Origin: Lachnospiraceae bacterium
GTDB lineage: Bacteria; Bacillota; Clostridia; Lachnospirales; Lachnospiraceae
Direction: 5' to 3'
Length of the DNA: 62,026 bases
Assembly: GCA_016285265.1 (NCBI GenBank)
Contig: JAEEQL010000002.1
Span: forward strand, 1-62,026
Every line of letters starts with the position of its first letter. Position 1 is the first letter of the stretch. This document shows positions 20,429 to 29,113 of this stretch, piece by piece. Made by a program: the position numbers and the translations under genes. The notes under the pieces are model-generated. The model saw only the letters and a program-made list of their open reading frames with translations. It did not search any database and was not told the origin of the DNA.

Positions 20429-21865
20429 ATGCAGAGGAAGAACAGCTTCTACAGTAAAATAAGAAAAATAGGGGGCGGGGTATTTACTCTGCCTCTTGTT
20501 ATTATCCTGCTGCTTTCTTATCCCATGCAGGTAATGGCAGGTGAAGCGGTTCCGTCCGAATATACGGTAAACTGGCCCAAGGCGCCGGAGACGAGCGGCA
20601 GATCCGTGATACTCATGGAAGAGTCGACAGGTGTTGTGCTGTATGCGAAGAACATTCACGAAAAATGCTATCCCGCAGCACTTACCGCTGTAATGACGAG
20701 CATGCTCGCCGCGGAAAACTGTGACCTTGACGAGCGTGTTGAGTTTTCGACCGCTGCCGTAAGGGATGTTCCTTCGGGTGTCGTCAACATCGCGATAGAT
20801 CCCGGTGAGTCCCTTACCGTGAGCGAATGCCTTCAGGCGGTGCTGATAAGAGGAGCGGCCGAGTGCGGATTTGCTCTTGCCGAGCACGTGGGCGGAGGAT
20901 CGAGGGATTCGTTCGTTGCAATGATGAATTCGAGGGCTGCGGCGCTCGGATGTAAAGAGACCTCCTTTGCCAATCCCGTGGGACTCCACTCCGAGGACCA
21001 CTACACGACCGCATATGACATGGCTCTGATCGGAAGGGACTTTTTCGATAACGAGCTTTTATGCAAATACTCGCTCCAGAAGAACCTCCATCTTTATCCC
21101 ACGGAATTCCAGAAGGATGAGATCATAGAGCACAACGGAAACAGGATGGCAATCGGCGGTTCCTATGAGTATCCGTATCTGATAGGTGCGAGAACGGGAT
21201 ATACCGAGGAAGCCGGATACTGTCTCATCGCCGGTGCGGAAAAGGACGGAATGAAGCTGATCGTCGTCATACTCGATGACGGAAGCGACGAAAGATACGA
21301 GGATGCGATCAATCTTTTCAATTACGGATTTTCCGATTTTGCGCTTGTGAACGCATCCGAAAACGAGAAGTCATACAATGTCGGCTCGGGTGTCGGATCC
21401 TACGGAACCACCGATATCATGGGCGATTCGAGGCCCATGCTCTCTCTGGACAAGAAGGATTACGTGGTTCTTCCTCTGACTGTGGAATTTACGGACCTTC
21501 AGAGCAGGATCACCTATGAGAACGTTCCCGAAAGCGAAGCCGCAAGGATAATCTATTCATACCAGGGCGTTTATCTCGGGAAATGCTCGATCCTTTTCGG
21601 AGAGCCTTCGGATGTGTATGATTTCGGAACGGCGGCTCCCGAGGAAGTACCCGCCGAGGAAAAGCAGGGCAAGACCTTTGTCTTCATCAACATAGCCAAG
21701 GTCGCGAAGATAAGTGCCGTTATCGCCGCGGTACTTGGGCTGTTATATCTGATCGTAAAGCAGTACAAAAAATACAGAAAGGTACACCCTAACTGGAGAA
21801 GACAGTACAGAAAAGAACGTAAGAAGAGTATCTTCGCCGGAAGGAGTTTCAGAAAACCGAAATGA
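20429..21865 (+). CDS. D-alanyl-D-alanine carboxypeptidase (S11 family)
   Basis: LMEESTGVVLYAKNIHEKCYPAALTAVMTSML; RGAAECG; GARTGYTEEAGYCL. Confidence 0.9.
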   Translation: MQRKNSFYSKIRKIGGGVFTLPLVIILLLSYPMQVMAGEAVPSEYTVNWPKAPETSGRSVILMEESTGVVLYAKNIHEKCYPAALTAVMTSMLAAENCDLDERVEFSTAAVRDVPSGVVNIAIDPGESLTVSECLQAVLIRGAAECGFALAEHVGGGSRDSFVAMMNSRAAALGCKETSFANPVGLHSEDHYTTAYDMALIGRDFFDNELLCKYSLQKNLHLYPTEFQKDEIIEHNGNRMAIGGSYEYPYLIGARTGYTEEAGYCLIAGAEKDGMKLIVVILDDGSDERYEDAINLFNYGFSDFALVNASENEKSYNVGSGVGSYGTTDIMGDSRPMLSLDKKDYVVLPLTVEFTDLQSRITYENVPESEAARIIYSYQGVYLGKCSILFGEPSDVYDFGTAAPEEVPAEEKQGKTFVFINIAKVAKISAVIAAVLGLLYLIVKQYKKYRKVHPNWRRQYRKERKKSIFAGRSFRKPK

Positions 21866-22509
21866 GACTTAAGAATGTTCCCGGATGCAGGGAAAGGATT
21901 GCAGAAAGCGAATACGTGATCCCCGAGGAGGAGCTTGTTCAGACCGCGGGAAAGTGGAACGAAAGGTTTGAAAAGCCCGCTCCCATACGTATCGAGATAG
22001 GCATGGGAAAGGGACGTTTCCTGCACGAGCTGGCGCTGCTCAATCCGGACATCAATTACATCGGAATAGAGAAATACTCCGCAGTCCTTCTTCGCGCGGT
22101 TCAGAAGATGGAGGAGGATCCGAAGCCCAACCTCCGCTTTGTAAGGATGGATGCCGAAACGATCGCGGATGTTTTCGCACCCGGTGAGGTCGACAGGATA
22201 TATCTTAATTTTTCGGATCCCTGGCCCAAGGACAGACATGCAAAAAGACGTCTTCCTTCTCGCGAATTCCTGGCAAGATATGATAAGATATTAGTTGACG
22301 GCGGAAGGATAGAATTCAAGACCGACAACCGTATTCTTTTTGACTGGGCAGTCGAACAGCTGGAGGATACAAAGTGGAAAGCGGATCTTATAACCTATGA
22401 TCTTCACGCCGATCCCGCCCTTCTCGAGGGCAACGTGATGACCGAATACGAAGAGAGATTCTCTTCGATGGGTAACCCGATATGTAAATATATTATCAGC
22501 AGGAAATGA
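21862..22509 (+). CDS. trmB: tRNA (guanine-N7-)-methyltransferase
   Basis: IEIGMGKGRFLHELA; NFSDPWPKDRHAKRRL. Confidence 0.96.
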   Translation: MRLKNVPGCRERIAESEYVIPEEELVQTAGKWNERFEKPAPIRIEIGMGKGRFLHELALLNPDINYIGIEKYSAVLLRAVQKMEEDPKPNLRFVRMDAETIADVFAPGEVDRIYLNFSDPWPKDRHAKRRLPSREFLARYDKILVDGGRIEFKTDNRILFDWAVEQLEDTKWKADLITYDLHADPALLEGNVMTEYEERFSSMGNPICKYIISRK

Positions 22510-22520
22510 AAGGAGAGACT

Positions 22521-22838
22521 ATGGCACTCGTAGTAAACCTTGAGAATTTTGAAAAAGAAGTACTTGAATCCTCACTCCCCGTACTCGTTGACTTTTTCGC
22601 GGACTGGTGCGGTCCCTGCAAGATGATGTCACCCGTCGTCGATCAGATCGGCGATGAGATGAGCGCGCAGATCAAGGTCTGCAAGTGCAATATTGATGAT
22701 AACGATGCCATTGCTGAAAAGTATGACATCATGAGCATTCCGAATTTCATTCTTTTCAAGGACAGAAAGCCCGCAGCAAACCAGGTCGGAGCAGTCAGCC
22801 CCGATCAGTTTAAAAAATGGATCGAGGAGAATATCTGA
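22521..22838 (+). CDS. trxA: Thioredoxin
   Basis: VDFFADWCGPCKMMSPVVDQI. Confidence 0.96.
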   Translation: MALVVNLENFEKEVLESSLPVLVDFFADWCGPCKMMSPVVDQIGDEMSAQIKVCKCNIDDNDAIAEKYDIMSIPNFILFKDRKPAANQVGAVSPDQFKKWIEENI

Positions 22839-23791
22839 TGGCAAGTGTCAAACTGACCAAAGTTATCGAGAGGATGAATCTTACGAATCTCACTCCCGAA
22901 GTAGACGTAACAAGGATCCGGATCACGCAGCCCGATATCAACAGACCCGCACTTCAGATCGCGGGATACTTCGAATATTTCGACCCCTCGCGTATCCAGA
23001 TCATCGGATACGTCGAGTATTCCTATATGGAAAGTGCGCTGGATGACGAGCAGAAATTCGAGGCATACGATAAGTTCCTCGAGCATCCCATGCCCGCGAT
23101 CATCTTCTGCAGGGGACTTAAGCCCAACGAGATCTTCATGGAGCTTGCGAAGAAGTACAGGATCCCCGTACTCCTTACCAATGAAGCAACATCGGGATTT
23201 ACCGCCGATCTTATCAGATGGCTCAACGAACAGCTGGCGCCCATGATCAGCGTTCACGGCGTTCTTGTGGACTGTTACGGTGAAGGCGTCCTGATAACGG
23301 GCGAGAGCGGAATCGGTAAATCCGAGGCAGCTCTGGAACTCATCAAGAGAGGACACCGTCTGGTCACGGACGATGCGGTGGAACTCAGGAAGCTTTCGGA
23401 TACGCTCCTTGTGGGAAGTGCTCCGGATATAACCAAGCATTTCATAGAGCTCAGGGGTATCGGTATCGTTGATGTAAAGGCACTGTTCGGTGCATCGAGC
23501 GTCAAGGACCAGCAGCAGGTCGATCTGGTCATCAGGCTTGAGGACTGGAACAAGGACAAGGATTACGACAGGCTCGGACTTGAAGAGAACTACATCGAGT
23601 ATCTCGGAGTCAGGGTGGTGTGCCATAACATTCCCGTAAGACCCGGCCGTAACCTTGCCGTCATATGCGAGACCGCAGCGGTCAACTACCGTCAGAAGCA
23701 GATGGGTTACAATGCTACTGAGGAACTTTATAAGAGAGTCCAGGCTTCCCTTGCGAAGAAACATGCAGAGGAAGAGGAGGGAGAAGAATAA
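22838..23791 (+). CDS. hprK: HPr kinase/phosphorylase
   Basis: Walker A GESGIGKSE; HRLVTDDAVEL; ELRGIGIVDVKALFG; starts by TGATG overlap with trxA. Confidence 0.96.
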   Translation: MASVKLTKVIERMNLTNLTPEVDVTRIRITQPDINRPALQIAGYFEYFDPSRIQIIGYVEYSYMESALDDEQKFEAYDKFLEHPMPAIIFCRGLKPNEIFMELAKKYRIPVLLTNEATSGFTADLIRWLNEQLAPMISVHGVLVDCYGEGVLITGESGIGKSEAALELIKRGHRLVTDDAVELRKLSDTLLVGSAPDITKHFIELRGIGIVDVKALFGASSVKDQQQVDLVIRLEDWNKDKDYDRLGLEENYIEYLGVRVVCHNIPVRPGRNLAVICETAAVNYRQKQMGYNATEELYKRVQASLAKKHAEEEEGEE

Positions 23792-23796
23792 GCATC

Positions 23797-24744
23797 ATGA
23801 AATACGTATTTGGAGCAGACATAGGCGGAACTACCGTAAAACTCGGACTGTTTGACGATCAGATCAACCTGATCGATAAGTGGGAGATCCCCACCGATAA
23901 GACCGAAAAGGGTAAGAACATTGTAGGAGATGTATGCGCAAGCATTCTTGCCAAGATGCAGGAAAAGGGCATCGATAAGTCGGACTGCATCGGTGTCGGA
24001 GTGGGCGCTCCCGGAGCGGTTGACGAAGACGGTGTCATGACCGGAGGTGCGGTAAACCTCGGATGGGAAGTTTTCAATCTCAGGACCGCAATGGAAGAAA
24101 AACTCGGCGGTATCAGGGTCATCGCAGGAAATGACGCGAATGTCGCAGCTTACGGTGAGATGATGAAGGGCGGCGGAAAGGGACACAAGAATGTCGTAGC
24201 CGTAACCCTCGGAACAGGCGTAGGCGGCGGTGTCATAATCGGCGGAAAGCTTATCACGGGAGCTACCGGAGCAGCCGGAGAGATAGGCCATATCAGGGTT
24301 GCCGACGGCGAGGAAGAAAAGTGTAACTGCGGACACACAGGGTGCCTTGAGCAGTATGCATCCGCAACAGGTATCGCACGTCTTGCAAGAAGAAGACTGG
24401 CCAAGGACGACAAGGCCACCTCACTCAGAAGCGCAGAAAACCTCGATGCTAAGGCTGTATTTGATGCGGTCAAGGCGGGAGATGAGGTTGCGATCGAGAT
24501 CGCCGAAGAGTTCGGAAGCTATCTCGGAAAGGGACTCGCATCGGTTGCCGATGTCGTCAATCCCGAGATCTTCGTTATCGGCGGCGGTGTATCCAAGGCC
24601 GGAGAGATCCTTCTTTCCTTTGTCGCACCCGAATTCGTAAAATATGTATTCCCTCCCTGCAAGGGCGCTCAGTTTGCTCTCGCAACTCTCGGAAACGATG
24701 CGGGCATCTACGGATGTGCCGGAATGTTATTATCCGATATTTAA
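23797..24744 (+). CDS. ROK-family glucokinase
   Basis: FGADIGGTTVKLGLFD; CNCGHTGCLEQYAS. Confidence 0.93.
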   Translation: MKYVFGADIGGTTVKLGLFDDQINLIDKWEIPTDKTEKGKNIVGDVCASILAKMQEKGIDKSDCIGVGVGAPGAVDEDGVMTGGAVNLGWEVFNLRTAMEEKLGGIRVIAGNDANVAAYGEMMKGGGKGHKNVVAVTLGTGVGGGVIIGGKLITGATGAAGEIGHIRVADGEEEKCNCGHTGCLEQYASATGIARLARRRLAKDDKATSLRSAENLDAKAVFDAVKAGDEVAIEIAEEFGSYLGKGLASVADVVNPEIFVIGGGVSKAGEILLSFVAPEFVKYVFPPCKGAQFALATLGNDAGIYGCAGMLLSDI

Positions 24745-24787
24745 GAAAAACTAAGTTTATAGTATAGTATTAGGGAGAAAACCTGTT

Positions 24788-24803
24788 GCACCGTTACCGG
24801 TGC
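24788..24803 (+). promoter_or_regulatory. Leader hairpin GCACCG-TTAC-CGGTGC abutting the murB Shine-Dalgarno
   Basis: 6-bp perfect GC-rich stem, SD ggagagg begins at 24804. Confidence 0.4.
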
Positions 24804-24818
24804 GGAGAGGAGAGTTTT

Positions 24819-25742
24819 ATGACCGGAAAGGAAATAGCGGCACTGTTAGCCGAACATCTCGATGAAAGATATATCCATCCGGATTCTCCGATGTCCGATT
24901 GTTGTTCCTTCAGGACCGGAGGAAATGCACTCTGTATCGTAGAGGTTCACAATGTTGAGGAGCTCAGAAAGGTCCTCACCTGTGTCAGGAAGAAATTCCT
25001 TCCCTATTCAATACTCGGAAACGGAACCAATATCCTTGTCGAAGACGAAGGATATTCGGGCGTTTGTATAATGCTCCAGGGTGAATTCACCAAGGTGGAT
25101 GTCACCGGATACGAAGTTACCGCAGGCGGCGGTGCATCACTTGCTGCGGCAGGACGTATGGCAGCCGATATGTGGCTCACCGGGATGGAGTGGGCTTGCG
25201 GAATCCCCGGAACCGTCGGCGGTTCGATCAAGATGAATGCCGGTGCTTTCGGAAGCGAGATGAGTACTATCGTAAAGAGAGTCAAGGCTCTCACCACCGC
25301 AGGCGAGGAAGTTTTCCTCCGCCCTTACGAGTGCCATTTCGGATACAGGACATCGCTTTTCTGTGAAAAGAAATACATCGTTCTTGAGGCTGTTTTCGAG
25401 CTCAGGAAGGGTGACAAGAACGAGATCAACGCAACCATCGAAAAGTACGCTAAGGAGCGCAGGGACAAGCAGCCCCTCGATCTTCCCAGCGCAGGCTGCA
25501 TCTTCAAGAATCCCAAGGATAATTTCGCCGCAAAGCTTATCGAAGAAGCGGGACTCGGAGGAGCACACGAAGGCGGTGCGATGGTATCCAAGAAGCATCA
25601 CGGCTTTATCGTCAATACCGGTAATGCCACCGCTGCCGATATCATCAACCTCATGAACAGGGTTAGGAACGAAGTATATAAAAACAGCGGGGTACGTCTT
25701 GAGCCCGAACTCGTCGTGCTCGGAAGACCCGGAAGGTATTGA
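24819..25742 (+). CDS. murB: UDP-N-acetylenolpyruvoylglucosamine reductase
   Basis: SFRTGGNA, LGNGTNILV, GIPGTVGGSIKMNAGAFG, PSAGCIFKNP. Confidence 0.96.
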   Translation: MTGKEIAALLAEHLDERYIHPDSPMSDCCSFRTGGNALCIVEVHNVEELRKVLTCVRKKFLPYSILGNGTNILVEDEGYSGVCIMLQGEFTKVDVTGYEVTAGGGASLAAAGRMAADMWLTGMEWACGIPGTVGGSIKMNAGAFGSEMSTIVKRVKALTTAGEEVFLRPYECHFGYRTSLFCEKKYIVLEAVFELRKGDKNEINATIEKYAKERRDKQPLDLPSAGCIFKNPKDNFAAKLIEEAGLGGAHEGGAMVSKKHHGFIVNTGNATAADIINLMNRVRNEVYKNSGVRLEPELVVLGRPGRY

Positions 25743-25747
25743 TCCAG

Positions 25748-26608
25748 ATGCGTATCGTAATAATAACCGGAATGAGTGGAAGCGGTAAGAGAACCGGCAT
25801 GAAAATGCTGGAGGATATCGGCTTTTACTGCATCGATAATCTTCCCGCTTCACTTGTCGACAAGTTCGTTGAGCTCCTTGCCCAGCCCGGAAATGAATAT
25901 GACAAGGTTGCCCTCGGTATCGACATCCGTACCGCGGGTTCCATGAAAAATCTTGCCCAGGTCATAAAGAGTCTCAAGTCATCCGGACATGAGACGGAAA
26001 TTCTGTTCCTCGAAGCCTCCGACAAGACCCTTATCCGCAGGTACAAGGAGACCAGAAGACTCCACCCCCTTGCGGGCGAAGGCACAATTGAAGACGGCAT
26101 TAAGAAGGAAAGAGCCGAGCTCCAGCCCATCAGGAAGCAGGCTACTTATATCATCGACACCTCGAACCTTCTCGTAAGGGATTTCAAGGCCGAGGTCGAT
26201 TCTATTTTCCGTAAGAACGAAAAATACAGCAATCTCAACATCAATATAGTTTCATTCGGATTCAAATACGGTATCCCCGCGGATGCCGATCTTGTGCTGG
26301 ATGTAAGATTCCTTCCGAATCCCTTTTACATTGATGAGCTTAAGAATAAAACGGGCCTCGATAAGGAAGTCAGGGACTATGTATGCCAGTTTGAAGAGAC
26401 CGGCAAGTTCCTTGATAAACTCGAGGACATGCTGGATTTCCTGATCCCCAATTACGTCAAGGAAGGAAAATCCAATCTTGTCGTTGCGATCGGCTGTACG
26501 GGCGGAAAGCACAGATCTGTCACCCTGGCCTCGTCCCTTTACGACAGGATGAAAAAGAGAACGGATATAGGCTTTAAACTGACCCACAGGGATGTAACTG
26601 CAGGCTGA
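25748..26608 (+). CDS. rapZ: RapZ-family RNase adapter / nucleotide-binding protein
   Basis: VIITGMSGSGKRTGMKMLEDIGFYCIDNLP; GCTGGKHRSVTLA. Confidence 0.96.
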   Translation: MRIVIITGMSGSGKRTGMKMLEDIGFYCIDNLPASLVDKFVELLAQPGNEYDKVALGIDIRTAGSMKNLAQVIKSLKSSGHETEILFLEASDKTLIRRYKETRRLHPLAGEGTIEDGIKKERAELQPIRKQATYIIDTSNLLVRDFKAEVDSIFRKNEKYSNLNINIVSFGFKYGIPADADLVLDVRFLPNPFYIDELKNKTGLDKEVRDYVCQFEETGKFLDKLEDMLDFLIPNYVKEGKSNLVVAIGCTGGKHRSVTLASSLYDRMKKRTDIGFKLTHRDVTAG

Positions 26609-26630
26609 CAGACTTAAAAGGAGAGGCTGT

Positions 26631-27497
26631 ATGTCTTTTTCCTCGGATGTTAAAGAAGAACTGGCGGAGGTCATCCCGCAGGCCAGGCACTGCAGGATAG
26701 CCGAGATCACGGCCATAATGCATTTCGCCGGCCAGATCGGAGTGGAAGAGGGCGGCGATATAACCGTCGGATTTAATACCTCGGGTTCCGCTCTCATAAA
26801 AAAGGGCTTTACTTTACTTGAAATAACATTTAAGATAGGTAAGTCGTTGAAAAGTACCGATCCGGAATTTGAGGCGCTTTTGGATCTCGTAGGAGACGGC
26901 AGCGACCCGGTTTCCGGACTTATCCTCAAGAATGCCTGCTGTAAAAGGGCTTTCCTGAGAGGAGCGTTTCTTGCATCGGGGTCACTCAGCGACCCGGATA
27001 AGGGATATCATCTCGAGTTCATCTGTCCGTCGGAAGCACTTGCGGACCAGATAACGCAGGTATGTGCGGATTTCGAGATCAATGCCCGCAAGACGGAAAG
27101 ACGCGGCGAACTTATCGTCTACGTCAAGGAAGGCGAGATGATCGGCGAGCTCCTGAGCGTTATGGGAGCCATGAATTCCTACATGGAATTCGAAAACTGC
27201 CGTATCTATAAGGATGTCAGCAATACCGTTAACCGAAGGGTCAACTGTGAGACATCCAATATAAGGAAGACTGTGACCGCTGCATCAAGGCAGCTGGATG
27301 ATATCAGATATCTGGAAGAGCACGGGTTACTGGCCTGCCTGCCCGACACCTTAAGGGAAGCGGCTTACGGAAGACTCGAAAACCCGGATGCGACATTGCA
27401 GGAACTCGGAGAGATGATGGATCCTCCGGTCGGAAAATCGGGTATCAATCACAGACTTGCAAGACTGAGCAAGCTCGCTCAGGAGAAAAGAAAGTAA
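26631..27497 (+). CDS. whiA: DNA-binding protein WhiA
   Basis: SFSSDVKEELAEV; NCETSNIRKTVTAASRQLDDI; GKSGINHRLARLSKLA. Confidence 0.95.
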   Translation: MSFSSDVKEELAEVIPQARHCRIAEITAIMHFAGQIGVEEGGDITVGFNTSGSALIKKGFTLLEITFKIGKSLKSTDPEFEALLDLVGDGSDPVSGLILKNACCKRAFLRGAFLASGSLSDPDKGYHLEFICPSEALADQITQVCADFEINARKTERRGELIVYVKEGEMIGELLSVMGAMNSYMEFENCRIYKDVSNTVNRRVNCETSNIRKTVTAASRQLDDIRYLEEHGLLACLPDTLREAAYGRLENPDATLQELGEMMDPPVGKSGINHRLARLSKLAQEKRK

Positions 27498-27611
27498 ACG
27501 GCTTGGGGTGCCGTTTGATGTTTACGGGGGAATAACGAATCAAAGGCCTTATGAGGAGAAGGCTGCCGACGTCCGAGGGGAAGGATGCGGTATTGAAGGG
27601 AGTATTTTTTT

Positions 27612-27872
27612 ATGATCACAAGAACCGTTAACGTTAAACTGCCCAAGAATCTTTCAGCAAGCCCTGTCGCACTTCTTGTACAGAAAGCAAGCAAGTTCGA
27701 CAGCATCATCTATATCGAGTCCGGCGAAAGAAAGGTAAATGCCAAGTCCATCATGGGAATGATGAGCATCGCTCTCGATGAGGGAGATGAACTCATGATC
27801 AGATGCGACGGAGATGATGAGAGTGACGCTCTCAGCACCGTAGAGGGTTTCCTTACCGGCGTACAGGCATAA
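27612..27872 (+). CDS. Crh-like HPr paralog lacking the active-site His15
   Basis: HPr-fold length and motif VNAKSIMGMMSIAL; active-site segment reads NLSASPV where HPr has GIHARPA; downstream of whiA as in Bacillus crh. Confidence 0.9.
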   Translation: MITRTVNVKLPKNLSASPVALLVQKASKFDSIIYIESGERKVNAKSIMGMMSIALDEGDELMIRCDGDDESDALSTVEGFLTGVQA

Positions 27873-27888
27873 GGTTTATGTATATGAG

Positions 27889-27919
27889 ATCACGGAATCT
27901 TAAGATTCCGTGATTTTTT
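27889..27919 (+). terminator. Rho-independent terminator after the crh-like gene
   Basis: ATCACGGAATC-TTAA-GATTCCGTGAT then TTTTT. Confidence 0.9.
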
Positions 27920-27974
27920 GTTGTTTTGATATCTTGTATATTGCTTTGAATTATCCGTATGGTATTATCGACTT

Positions 27975-28865
27975 ATGAAAAAGATGCTTTTTATCTACAA
28001 TCCCAAAGCAGGAAGAGGACGTATCCGTGAGGAGCTTGCGGATATTCTCGATATATTTGCGTCCGCAGGTTACGAGATAACGATCTATCCGACGCGCAGG
28101 AACGGCGATGCCGAGAAGGTTGCCGCCGAGCGTGAGTCCGACTTTAACATAGTTGCGTGCTGCGGAGGTGACGGAACCCTTGATGAGACCGTACGCGGCA
28201 TGATGAAGAACGAATACCGCACACCTCTGGGTTATATCCCCGCGGGTTCAACCAATGATTTCGGCGGTTCCCTCGCACTTCCCAAGGACATGCTCAAGTC
28301 CGCGGATATAATAATCCACGGCAAGAACAAGGCGGTCGATGTCGGACTCTTCAATAACGAAGCATTCGTGTACGTTGCGGCATTCGGAGCATTCACCGAG
28401 GTAAGCTACAGCACCGACCAGGATATGAAGAATGCGATAGGGCATTCCGCATACATCCTTGAGGGAATGAAGAGCTTCACCAAGATCAAGCCTTACCATG
28501 TGACCGTTGAGCACGACGGTGAGACAATAGACGGCAACTTCATTTACGGAATGGTCACCAATTCCGTCAGTGTCGGCGGTATCAAGGGTATCACGGGAGA
28601 GAATGTGGATCTTGCGGACGGACTCTTTGAGGTCAACCTCATAAAGGAGATCACCACACCGCTTGAATTCCAGAAGCTTTTAAATGCGCTTGCAACCGGC
28701 AATTACGGATTATCCGAGAATATCGTATCCTTCACATCGGGCAATATAAAGTTTTCATCCGAGAAGAAGATCGCGTGGACGCTGGACGGAGAGAACGGCG
28801 GCAAGCATAGCGAAGTCGAGATCGTCAACGTAAAGCAGGCGATCGATATCAGAGTCGCAGAGTAA
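27975..28865 (+). CDS. Diacylglycerol/lipid kinase family protein (DAGK catalytic domain)
   Basis: FIYNPKAGRGRIREEL; CCGGDGTLDETVRGM; GYIPAGSTNDFGGSL. Confidence 0.93.
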   Translation: MKKMLFIYNPKAGRGRIREELADILDIFASAGYEITIYPTRRNGDAEKVAAERESDFNIVACCGGDGTLDETVRGMMKNEYRTPLGYIPAGSTNDFGGSLALPKDMLKSADIIIHGKNKAVDVGLFNNEAFVYVAAFGAFTEVSYSTDQDMKNAIGHSAYILEGMKSFTKIKPYHVTVEHDGETIDGNFIYGMVTNSVSVGGIKGITGENVDLADGLFEVNLIKEITTPLEFQKLLNALATGNYGLSENIVSFTSGNIKFSSEKKIAWTLDGENGGKHSEVEIVNVKQAIDIRVAE

Positions 28866-28873
28866 AAACAAGG

Positions 28874-28890
28874 AAAACAAGGGGACGGTT
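28874..28890 (-). repeat. Copy 1 of dispersed AACCGTCyCC(C/T)TGTTT-like motif
   Basis: Plus strand AAAACAAGGGGACGGTT, 9 nt past the kinase stop. Confidence 0.5.
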
Positions 28891-28913
28891 GTAAATACCC
28901 CCATAAAAGGGAG

Positions 28914-28945
28914 GATCCCGGGTATCATCAGATACCCGGGATTAT
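28914..28945 (+). terminator. Strong hairpin ATCCCGGGTATC-ATCA-GATACCCGGGAT
   Basis: 12-bp perfect stem with AT-rich tail downstream of the kinase. Confidence 0.7.
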
Positions 28946-29113
28946 TATGAAAAAGATTATTATATATCACGAAGGGGTGGTAGTTCTTTTCTCGTTCTAT
29001 GGTTATATTCTACTTTGTAAAGATGTATAGACAATGTTTTTGGATTTAACAATAAGAAAATAAATTGTTAACAATCTATGAATAACAGGTATTTTTTTAT
29101 GCCCCGTAACGCC

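Noticed and set aside
22805-23764. 319-aa minus-strand ORF
   Set aside because: Antisense shadow of hprK, which is strongly supported on the + strand.
28966-28990. T-box-like string AAGGGGTGGTAG
   Set aside because: Lies between convergent genes with no downstream aminoacyl-tRNA synthetase or amino acid gene, and lacks a specifier stem.
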